Position numbers and translations under genes: made by a program. Below, in pieces: positions 7,116-13,349 of a DNA stretch of 15,643 nt (the first letter of the stretch is position 1; every line of letters starts with the position of its first letter). This DNA comes from Candidatus Eiseniibacteriota bacterium (GTDB lineage Bacteria > Eisenbacteria > RBG-16-71-46 > JAGVPR01), in contig JAGVPR010000074.1 in assembly GCA_020052115.1 (NCBI GenBank), forward strand, positions 1-15,643, written 5' to 3'. The notes beneath the pieces were generated by a model that ran no database searches, was not told the origin of the DNA, and was given only the letters and a program-made list of their open reading frames with translations.

Positions 7116-7847
7116 ATGCGTTCGGTTCCCCCGGCCCTGAGGACGTTCGCGGCGCTCGTCGCGGCCGCGGCGCTTCTTACGTTTCTTTCCGCCGCCCGTC
7201 CGGCCCCGCGCGAGGCGCCCGTCAAGCTGACTCCGGACTCCCTGCGGTCGCTGTCACATCGCCACTCCGAGACTCTCTCCGACCTGAGATTCATCCAGGC
7301 GAGGCTCGCGCTGGCGGAACAGGAGTCCTTGTATCTCGTGCTCGACGGACCGCGGAAGACGCTCTCGCTGGAACTCGGAGGCGTGCCGCTTCGCGTGTGC
7401 GCCCTTCGCGCGCTTCGTCTGGATCGTCAGCTGGAGCGCGAGCGTCGCAGCGCGGCGTTCCAGGAATCGGCCGCCGAGCCTTTCCCTCTCGTCCGCCGCG
7501 AGGGAACGGTGACCGAGCATCCGCCCCCGATGGACGTGGACACGACGGATGCCGCGAAGCAGTGGCGCGAGGAGGAGCGCATGCGTGACGTGAGATTCAC
7601 GCTCTTCTTCGGCCGCGAGCTCGCCATTCATGTGACGACCAACGCCGATGAGAGCGGCGGACCGACCGGCTTCATTCCGCGAATGAAGACGCGCTGGCGC
7701 TGGGTGAGGACGAGCCTTCGGCAGTGGACGGGGGCCGCGACGAACCGCCCGGAGCCCGCGGACCTCTTCCTGTTGATGGACCGCCGGGACGCCCTCGCGA
7801 TCTACCGCGCGCTCCCGGAGAAGACGGGGCTGGCGCTGAAGCTCTAG
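7116..7847 (+). CDS. Secreted protein resembling a degenerate, non-catalytic YkuD domain
   Basis: A 243-residue protein starting at ATG 7116, 11 bases after the preceding stop, with a close GGAG. The N-terminus has a signal peptide or anchor (about residues 9-26). Residues about 72-98 (YLVLDGPRKTLSLELGGVPL) look like the first strands of a YkuD domain, IHVTT at about 171-175 sits where active members have IHG, and the end (MDRRDALAIYRALPEKTGL) parallels the DEDLEVVYNASRVGTPV of the enzyme encoded just upstream. No HGC or TQGC motif is present; the only cysteine is Cys95 near the N-terminal strands. I infer a pseudo-transpeptidase serving as partner or regulator of the two enzymes. Homology is inferred by eye and the alternative, an unrelated periplasmic protein, is possible. 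Confidence 0.7.
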   Translation: MRSVPPALRTFAALVAAAALLTFLSAARPAPREAPVKLTPDSLRSLSHRHSETLSDLRFIQARLALAEQESLYLVLDGPRKTLSLELGGVPLRVCALRALRLDRQLERERRSAAFQESAAEPFPLVRREGTVTEHPPPMDVDTTDAAKQWREEERMRDVRFTLFFGRELAIHVTTNADESGGPTGFIPRMKTRWRWVRTSLRQWTGAATNRPEPADLFLLMDRRDALAIYRALPEKTGLALKL

Positions 7848-7861
7848 GGCCCGGACGGGCC
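7848..7861. terminator. Small bidirectional hairpin between convergent genes
   Basis: GGCCC (7848-7852) pairs with GGGCC (7857-7861) around GGAC, filling almost the whole 16-base gap between the stop of the plus-strand envelope cluster and the stop of the minus-strand JAMM gene. There is no T-run on either side, so termination here is only a suggestion. Confidence 0.3.
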
Positions 7862-7863
7862 GC

Positions 7864-8289
7864 TCACGCCGCGGACCCGGTGATCGGCTCCTCCACGAAC
7901 CGCCGCGGATCCTCCTCCAAGACCCACGACCGCCACCCGGTCGCCCGGCCTTCGCGCACGCTAACGATCAAGTACGAATACCCCGGCCAGGCACGCTCGG
8001 TGTCGGTGGCTGATGGACGTTCGGGGTGGTCCGGATGGGAGTGGTAGAAGCCGACGACCGAGAGAGCATTCTCGCGAGCCTTGCGCTCGAGGGCGAGCAA
8101 CTCTCGCGGGTCCGCCTCGTAGCGATCGCGGGGCCGCTCGCGGTTCACGTTCGTGAGCGGATGCGCCTCCTCCACCGCGCGCTCGCCGTCACGCACCCGG
8201 CCGAGGAACGCGCCGCAGCATTCTGCCGGGTATCCGTCCTCGCAATGCGCGAGCACCTGGAGAAGGAGGGGTTCAGGAATCCGCAGCAT
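7864..8289 (-). CDS. JAMM/MPN+ (M67, Mec-like) zinc metallopeptidase
   Basis: A 141-residue protein made of a single JAB/MPN domain. The complete JAMM zinc site is visible: Glu23 in YPAECCGAFLG, then His83-Ser-His85, seven residues, Ser93, two residues, Asp96 (GFYHSHPDHPERPSATD). Known for this family: bacterial members such as mycobacterial Mec remove cysteine or C-terminal extensions from ubiquitin-like sulfur carriers of the CysO/ThiS/MoaD type. Its ATG overlaps by one base with the TGA of the preceding carrier gene (TGATG), so the two are translationally coupled and almost certainly work as a pair. It is the last gene of the minus-strand sulfur amino-acid cluster. Confidence 0.93.
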   Translation of the reverse strand: MLRIPEPLLLQVLAHCEDGYPAECCGAFLGRVRDGERAVEEAHPLTNVNRERPRDRYEADPRELLALERKARENALSVVGFYHSHPDHPERPSATDTERAWPGYSYLIVSVREGRATGWRSWVLEEDPRRFVEEPITGSAA

Positions 8290-8573
8290 CAGGTCGAGGG
8301 GCGCGCGCCCGCGATCGCGGGGATGATCGAGAGGACATCGCCGTCGCTCACCGGCGTATGGAGCCCTGCCAAGAAGCGAATATCCTCGCCGTTCAGATAG
8401 AAGCTGAAGAAACGCCGGATCTGCCCGTTCTCGAAGATGTTTGCAGCGAAGCCGGGGTGGAGCGTCTCGAGGCTTTCGAGAACCTCGCCGACGCTTGCGC
8501 CGGAGGCCTGGATCTCGTCTCGACCTCCCGTCAGAGGACGTAAGGGTGCCGCGATCCGTATTCGGATGGCCAT
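8289..8573 (-). CDS. MoaD/ThiS/CysO-like sulfur carrier protein lacking C-terminal Gly-Gly
   Basis: A 94-residue beta-grasp protein: MAIRIRIAAPLRPLTGGRDE, a helix SVGEVLESLETLHPGF, and FFSFYLNGEDIRFLAGL-SDGDVLSIIPAIAG, which is close to the CysO/MoaD pattern (NGEDIRFLxGLxTxxxDGDxxxIIPAxAGG). In functional carriers the chain ends in Gly-Gly, which is adenylated and thiocarboxylated. Here the matching place reads Gly89-Ala90, followed by a tail Arg-Pro-Ser-Thr. The stop overlaps the start of the JAMM gene. Family knowledge suggests cysteine or homocysteine biosynthesis via a protein thiocarboxylate; the tail may need trimming by the JAMM peptidase. No E1-like activating enzyme (MoeB/ThiF) is in the window. 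The start ATG 8573 fits the family, with a weak upstream AGGA. Confidence 0.88.
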   Translation of the reverse strand: MAIRIRIAAPLRPLTGGRDEIQASGASVGEVLESLETLHPGFAANIFENGQIRRFFSFYLNGEDIRFLAGLHTPVSDGDVLSIIPAIAGARPST

Positions 8574-8607
8574 GGTCCTGGGACCCGTCGAGGCGACGCC
8601 GTCACCT

Positions 8608-9072
8608 CTAGTCGGCGTGTTTTCCGCCGCTCCCCGCTTCCTCGCCGAGGATCGCCCGCACCCGCTCCAGCATCGCAGCCGACGCCGCTACAGCCGACTG
8701 GGCTTCCGCGCGGTCGCTTCGGCCACCGCTCGTGACCCGGTCCCGGATGTCCTTCATCTGAGCGAGAGTCCTCAGGAGGTTCTCCTCCAGAAGACCGGGC
8801 GTCACATAGAAGCGCCTGAGCCCCGTCGCGAGGCAGTAGAGATTTCGCTCCCTGTACCCGCGGGCCAAGAGCAGCGTCCGCGCCGCATGGTACATCGCGT
8901 GGTAGGCGTGGACCGCTGCCTCGTCGAATCGCCCCGACGCGAACCGGCGGTCAGCCTGGGCGTGGTCCTTACCCGCCTCCTCCAGCTCACGAGCGAGTTG
9001 CTCTGGGACCACCTGAACCTGAAGCAGCCGCCCCTTCTCCACACACCGATCGAAATCGTTCGATGCAGTCAA
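8608..9072 (-). CDS. HEPN-domain protein (UPF0332-like), stand-alone
   Basis: A 154-residue helical protein. I use TTG 9072 as start, because GAGGTGA lies five bases upstream and an in-frame TGA stands just before it; a GTG at 9042 would be the alternative but has no ribosome site. The pattern LARELEEAGKDHAQADRRF, AAVHAYHAMYHAARTLLLA and RGYRERNLYCLATGLRRFYV is that of HEPN proteins such as those with AYYSMFHAARALL. Many HEPN proteins are RNases or toxins paired with a MNT nucleotidyltransferase; no such gene is next to it. Where relatives commonly have a His soon after the YRE segment, this one has Leu, so RNase activity is doubtful. It sits within the sulfur gene cluster, in the same direction as its neighbours, with a gap of 34 bases to the carrier gene and 39 to the PLP enzyme gene. 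Confidence 0.8.
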   Translation of the reverse strand: MTASNDFDRCVEKGRLLQVQVVPEQLARELEEAGKDHAQADRRFASGRFDEAAVHAYHAMYHAARTLLLARGYRERNLYCLATGLRRFYVTPGLLEENLLRTLAQMKDIRDRVTSGGRSDRAEAQSAVAASAAMLERVRAILGEEAGSGGKHAD

Positions 9073-9111
9073 CCGTCACCTCACCCCGCCAGCTTGGATG
9101 CCGGCCGGCTC

Positions 9112-10251
9112 TCAGACGTGCCCGAGCGCCTCGTCCAGATCCGCGACGAGATCCCCCACATCCTCTACCCCGACGGAGATCCTGACGAGACCGTCCGTCA
9201 GCCCCATCTTCAGTCTGTCCTCCGCCGGTACGGACGCATGCGTCATGGTCGCCGGGTGGGAGATCAGGCTCTCGACCCCGCCGAGGCTCTCAGCAAGGCT
9301 GAACAGGCGCGTGCTTCCCAGGACCGCCGTCGCCCCGGCAAGACTCCCCACGTCGAAAGAGATCATGCCCCCGAAGCCGCTGCACTGCCGCTTCATGAGT
9401 TCGTGGCCCGGATGGTCGGCCAGCCCTGGATAGTATACCCGCCGCGCCTTCGGGTGGCGGACCAGGAAAGCAGCGATCTCGCGGGCGTTTCGGTCGTGCC
9501 GTTCCATCCGGAGGGCGAGCGTCTTCGTCCCCCGGAGCACGAGCCAGCAATCGAAGGGACCGGGAACGGCGCCGACGGCATTCTGGAGGAAGCGAAGCCG
9601 CTCGGCAAGGTCGTCGCGACGCGTGACGATCACGCCGCCGACCATGTCGCTGTGCCCGTTCAGGTACTTCGTGCTCGAGTGAACGACGATATCCGCTCCA
9701 AGCTCGAGCGGCCGCTGGAAGAACGGTGTCATGAAGGTGTTGTCCACGGCCGTGAGAATGCCCCGCCGGGACGCGAGCGAAGCCAGAGCGCGCAGGTCGG
9801 AGACCAGCATCATCGGATTCGTCGGGGTCTCGACGAAGAGAAGCCGCGTCTCCGGCCGGAATGCCCGCTCGACGGCCTCCAGGTCCGATGTGTTCACGTA
9901 GTCGAAGCGCAATCCGTGGTCGCGAAGCACCTTCTCCATGAGGCGATACGTGCCGCCGTACATGTTGTTCGAGGCGACGACGTGTTCGCCGGCGCGCACC
10001 AGGTGCAGGATCGTCGAGATCGCCGCCAGCCCCGAGCCGAAGCACAGCCCGTGCGAGCCGCCCTCGAGAGCAGCGACGTTGGCTTCGAGCGCCCCTCGCG
10101 TCGGGTTCTGGGTGCGCGCGTACTCGTAGCCCTTGTGGGACCCGAGCCCGTCTTGAACGTAGGTCGAGGTCTGGAAGATGGGAACGATGATCGCCCCGGT
10201 CGAAGGATCGGGCCGCTGACCTGCGTGGATCGCGTCGGTCGAAAACCCCAT
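9112..10251 (-). CDS. Cys/Met metabolism PLP enzyme (cystathionine gamma-lyase/synthase type)
   Basis: I choose ATG 10251 (MGFSTDAIHAGQRPDPSTGA, 379 aa) because GAGGAGAG lies just before it and the family starts this way; 13 further upstream codons are low-complexity. Diagnostic blocks: YEYARTQNPTR (42-52), GSGLAAISTILHLVRAGEH, ETPTNPM, AVDNTF (Asp170), and the PLP lysine in HSSTKYLNGHSDMVGG (Lys195), then SLGGVESLISHPATMTH and GLVRISVGVEDVGDL at the end. The length is normal for fold-type I Cys/Met enzymes. Given the cystathionine beta-synthase gene just upstream, gamma-lyase in reverse transsulfuration (cystathionine to cysteine, 2-oxobutanoate and ammonia) is the likely reaction; cystathionine gamma-synthase or a sulfhydrylase cannot be excluded from sequence alone. 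Confidence 0.93.
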   Translation of the reverse strand: MGFSTDAIHAGQRPDPSTGAIIVPIFQTSTYVQDGLGSHKGYEYARTQNPTRGALEANVAALEGGSHGLCFGSGLAAISTILHLVRAGEHVVASNNMYGGTYRLMEKVLRDHGLRFDYVNTSDLEAVERAFRPETRLLFVETPTNPMMLVSDLRALASLASRRGILTAVDNTFMTPFFQRPLELGADIVVHSSTKYLNGHSDMVGGVIVTRRDDLAERLRFLQNAVGAVPGPFDCWLVLRGTKTLALRMERHDRNAREIAAFLVRHPKARRVYYPGLADHPGHELMKRQCSGFGGMISFDVGSLAGATAVLGSTRLFSLAESLGGVESLISHPATMTHASVPAEDRLKMGLTDGLVRISVGVEDVGDLVADLDEALGHV

Positions 10252-10348
10252 GGTCTCTCCTCGGGCCGCCGCCGGCGGCCGCGGTGCCAAACGCTTAGCG
10301 GGCGGGTGAAATGCTCGCTCCTCGTGACCTCGCGGCGCAACCGCGGGA

Positions 10349-11731
10349 TTACGGGACGAGATACTCGATCAGATCGTGGCGCGTGAGAATGCCGATGTGC
10401 CGGTCGCCGTCGAGCACAAGAACGGCCGAATCACGGCGGGCGAGAAGCGCGCGCAGCTCGGTGAATGTCGTGCTCACCGTCACCTCCGCCAGCGGCGGAT
10501 CCATCACGGCGGTCACCGCGGCCTCCAAGAGCGCGGGATCCTCGAGAACGGCCGAGAGCACGCGCGCCTCCGACAGTGTCCCGACGTGGCGATCCTTCTC
10601 CCGCACCGGGAGCTGCGAGACCTCGTACTCGCGCACAAGCTTCAGCGCCTCTCTCACCTTCTCGGTGGAAGGAACGTCCAGCAGCCTCGGCAGAGAGCGA
10701 GGCTTCGAACCCAGCAAATCGCCGACGGTGTAGCTCGAGACATCGAGAATCCGGTTGTCGCGCATCCAGGCGTCGTTGTGGACTTTGCTCAGATAACGCT
10801 CGCCGGTGTCGGGCAGGATCACGACGACGACGGCGTCCGGACCCGCATCGCCGGCGACCTGGAGTGCCGCCACGACCGCGGTGCCGCTCGAGCCCCCGCA
10901 GAGGATCCCCTCCTCGCGCGAGACGCGTCGAGCCATGTTCAGGGCCGGCCGGTCCGTCACGGTGATGATCTCGTCCAGGTACTGGAAGTGGCAGGTGCCG
11001 GGGATGATGTCCTCGCCGATTCCCTCGACGAGGTAGGACTTGGCCTCGCCGATCTTCCCCGTATCGTAATACCCCTTGATGATCGAGCCGGCGGGATCGG
11101 CGCCCACGGCTCGTATCTTGGGGTTCTTCTCCTTGAGGAACCGCGCGATGCCGCTGATCGTCCCGCCCGTCCCGATGCCGGCGACAATGTGGGTGACGCG
11201 CCCGGCCGTCTGGCGCCAGATCTCCGGACCGGTCGTCTCGTAGTGCGCCTGAGGGTTGTCCGGGTTGAAATACTGATTCGCGAGGAACGCGTTCGGCGTC
11301 TCGCGCGCGATCCGCTTCGCGACCTCGTAGTTGCTCTCGGGCGAGTCGGGCGGAACCGCCGTGGGGGTGACGATGACCTGCGCGCCGTAGGCCTTGATCA
11401 GGCTGATCTTCTCCTGGCTCATCTTGTCCGGCATCGTGAGGATCGCCTTGTAGCCCTTCACGGCGGCCGCAATCGCCAAGCCCACGCCGGTGTTTCCGGA
11501 GGTCGCCTCGACGACCGTGGCCCCGGGCTTGATCTCGCCCCGGCGCTCGGCCTCCTCGAGGATCTTGATACCGATCCGGTCCTTCACCGACCCGCCGGGA
11601 TTGCGCGATTCCACCTTCGCGAGCAGGAGCCCGGGAACGTCGCGCGCCACCGCGCGCAGCCGGACCAGCGGCGTCTCGCCGACGGTCCCGAGTATGTTCT
11701 CGTGGAATTCCATCCCGTCGGTGCTGACCAT
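10349..11731 (-). CDS. cbs: Cystathionine beta-synthase with C-terminal CBS domain pair
   Basis: A 460-residue protein with ATG 11731 preceded by a strong AGGAGG six bases upstream. The fold-type II PLP domain (about 1-315) shows GETPLVRL, NPGGSVKDRIG with PLP lysine Lys50, EATSGNTG (75-82), the phosphate loop GIGTGGT (185-191) and LCGGSSGTA. Two CBS motifs follow (about 335-460): VREYEVSQLPVREKDRHVGT and RRDSAVLVLDGDRHIGILTR, making the regulatory Bateman module. The N-terminal haem domain of animal enzymes is absent. Known role: serine plus homocysteine to cystathionine; the CBS pair in relatives binds adenosyl ligands. O-acetylserine sulfhydrylase activity is an alternative for such proteins, but the gamma-lyase-type gene 97 bases downstream supports transsulfuration. 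Confidence 0.93.
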   Translation of the reverse strand: MVSTDGMEFHENILGTVGETPLVRLRAVARDVPGLLLAKVESRNPGGSVKDRIGIKILEEAERRGEIKPGATVVEATSGNTGVGLAIAAAVKGYKAILTMPDKMSQEKISLIKAYGAQVIVTPTAVPPDSPESNYEVAKRIARETPNAFLANQYFNPDNPQAHYETTGPEIWRQTAGRVTHIVAGIGTGGTISGIARFLKEKNPKIRAVGADPAGSIIKGYYDTGKIGEAKSYLVEGIGEDIIPGTCHFQYLDEIITVTDRPALNMARRVSREEGILCGGSSGTAVVAALQVAGDAGPDAVVVVILPDTGERYLSKVHNDAWMRDNRILDVSSYTVGDLLGSKPRSLPRLLDVPSTEKVREALKLVREYEVSQLPVREKDRHVGTLSEARVLSAVLEDPALLEAAVTAVMDPPLAEVTVSTTFTELRALLARRDSAVLVLDGDRHIGILTRHDLIEYLVP

Positions 11732-11762
11732 TCAATGCCTCCTCGCCCGTTCAGGCGTTGCG

Positions 11763-11792
11763 AACAAGAGCGGCGGCCCCGAAGGCCGCCGC
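11763..11792 (-). terminator. Intrinsic terminator after the selenoprotein/cytochrome gene
   Basis: GCGGCGGCC (11784-11792 on the minus strand) pairs perfectly with GGCCGCCGC (11770-11778) around TTCGG, followed on the minus strand by TCTTGTT. This is a good intrinsic terminator about 35 bases after the stop at 11828. It ends only about 30 bases before the cbs start, leaving little room for a separate cbs promoter, so an attenuation role is possible. Confidence 0.7.
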
Positions 11793-11827
11793 CAGATTCC
11801 CCGACTTCACATCGCGGCTGCGCCGCC

Positions 11828-13174
11828 CTAGTGCGCAATCTTCTTGAGAGCGGAATGGTAGTCGAAGCCCGGGCTGTTCTGCGCGTCGTGGCAGCCGACA
11901 CACAGCGCCTCGGTCACCGGCTGGGCATGCGCCCTGTCGTGCTTCGTGCCCAAGTCGTGGCAGGACTCGCACTGCACGTTCGAGAGATCCGGCTCGGTCT
12001 TCCCGGCCCGGAATCCGGTGGGCTGGCCGAACCCGGTCACGTGGCACCGCAGGCACTCCGGCGAGTCGTTCATCTGCAGATCCACGAGCGTCTGGAGCGC
12101 GCGCGCATGGCCGGAGGCCTTCCAGGCATCCATCGCCTGCACGTGGCAACGGCCGCACTTCTGGTCGCCGATGAAGCGGTCCACGGCTTGGGCCTCGTCC
12201 ATGGCCGACTTGCGCGCCACGTCGTCTTCCTTGGCGATGCGCGCCAGGTCCGCCTTGATGGCTGTGATGTCCTTCTGAACCTCGGGATTGGCGGGATACT
12301 TCTCCCCCAGCGTCACGACCTCCCCATCGAATTCGGCCACGGTCCCATCCGGGGCCACGCTGATGCGAAGGATGCCCGCATTCTGCCCGCGCTCACCCGG
12401 ACGGACGACAATCGTCTCCCCCTGCATGACGGGTTTCGGCTGCACGCCCGGCCCGTGTGCAAAGAGCGCCACGTCTATCCCCTTCACCTGCTGCAGAAGG
12501 GTCAGCGCGTCGCTCGACGGCATGTGGGCGAACATCACCACGATGTCCGCCTTCTTGCGAATCTGGGGCACCAGGTCCGCCGCCATCTGGAACGGATCAT
12601 CTATCGTGTAGTTCGGATCCGCCTGCGGTGAGGCGGCGTATGCCTCGGCGCCGATGACGCTGAAGATGCCGACCTTGACCCCGTCGTATTCCTTCACGAT
12701 GAACGGCGGCCCGACGGTGAAACGCTTCTCTCCCTCGACTCGGCGCAGGTTGGCCGCCAGCAGAGGGAGCTTCCGCTTCTGAATCTCGGCGAGGTATTCG
12801 TTGCCCCCGAACTTCATTTCGCGCTCCCCGAAGGCGACGGCGTCGTACTTGAACTGCGCCATCTTGTCGAGGATGAAGAGGCTCTTCTCCTTCCAGCCGC
12901 TCTGGTCCAGGGAGGTGAAGTCGCCGCCATCAAGCGCGAGGACGTTTTCGTGCGCTACTCGAAGCGTGTCAATGAGGCTCGCCCTCCGGGCAAGCCCGCC
13001 CTTCGGCCCCGAGTGTCACCCACAGGGCTCGAGTTCGCCCTTACAGTCCGTCGTCGTGAGGATGTAGATGTCAACGTTCCCCTTCCGCTTCGCCGCGCTG
13101 GTCGCCGGCGTCAGGAACGCGGCGAGCAGCAGGAGCAAGAGAAGGAGCAGCCAGGATGCGTGGCGGAGTCTCAT
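11828..13174 (-). CDS. Candidate selenoprotein: metallophosphatase-like domain fused to tetraheme cytochrome c, TGA at codon 53
   Basis: Read from ATG 13174 (GGAGG 11 bases upstream) the frame is open for 448 residues to the stop at 11828, except for TGA at 13016-13018, codon 53. Residues 1-28 are a signal peptide (nine Leu in a row, then TPATSAA). Next come VDIYILTTTDCKGELEPCG-U-HSGPKGGLARRASLIDT, LALDGGDF (80-86), FGEREMKFGG, GVKVGIFSVIG and VVMFAHMPSSD: the pattern of 5'-nucleotidase/UshA-like metallophosphatases, in whose cytochrome-linked branch the motif EPCGC...GGLARR has Cys where this gene has TGA. The C-terminal part has four haem sites: CGRCH (340-344), CLRCH (374-378), CESCH (402-406) and CVGCH (425-429). 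The protein should be periplasmic or extracellular. Selenocysteine at position 53, forming C-G-U, is my reading; a point mutation or read error is the alternative. Simple gene callers would start it wrongly at 12862, losing signal peptide and motif. Confidence 0.82.
12976..12996 (-). promoter_or_regulatory. Candidate bacterial SECIS element
   Basis: On the mRNA strand GGCUUGCCC pairs with GGGCGAGCC (nine pairs, one G-U) around the loop GGA. The loop begins 28 nt after the in-frame UGA and its first bases are G. Known bacterial SECIS hairpins lie within the coding sequence shortly after the UGA, with a small apical loop carrying a G in its first two positions, and this matches. The region also encodes conserved residues (GGLARRA), so coding constraint could produce some pairing by chance. 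Confidence 0.6.
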
Positions 13175-13237
13175 GAGGCCCAGTTCCTCCGTGAACCGCG
13201 AGCCCGGAAAACGACCGAAGCAACGAAACGATGTCCT

Positions 13238-13266
13238 AGTATAGCATCCGCTCCCGCCATCCTCAA
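13238..13266 (-). promoter_or_regulatory. Extended -10 promoter for the selenoprotein/cytochrome gene
   Basis: On the minus strand TTGAGG (13266-13261) is separated by 17 bases from TATACT (13243-13238), which is preceded by TGC to give an extended -10 (TGCTATACT). Transcription would start near 13231, leaving a leader of about 55 nt before ATG 13174. The -35 box overlaps the T-rich tail of the upstream lptD terminator. Confidence 0.65.
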
Positions 13267-13290
13267 AGAAGGCCCCGGGAGCCGCCCGGG
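13265..13290 (-). terminator. Intrinsic terminator downstream of lptD
   Basis: CCCGGG (13285-13290) and CCCGGG (13274-13279) form a 6-bp stem around CGGCT on the minus strand, followed after a few bases by TTCTTT. A second perfect hairpin, GGCGGGC/GCCCGCC around a six-base loop (13323-13342), lies directly behind the lptD stop without a T-run. Together they probably end the lptD transcript. Confidence 0.5.
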
Positions 13291-13349
13291 AGGAGGCCGT
13301 GAGCGTCCCAGCAAGGGCCTGTGGCGGGCGAACCTGCCCGCCGAGGGGG

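Noticed and set aside
8437..12631. Two long plus-strand frames (649 and 751 codons) opposite the sulfur and cytochrome genes
   Set aside because: Both are antisense to genes with clear catalytic motifs and have shadow-frame composition.
13016..13018. TGA as simple nonsense mutation or sequencing error
   Set aside because: Not excluded, but less likely: it hits exactly the position of a conserved Cys, the rest of the frame is intact, and a SECIS-like hairpin follows.
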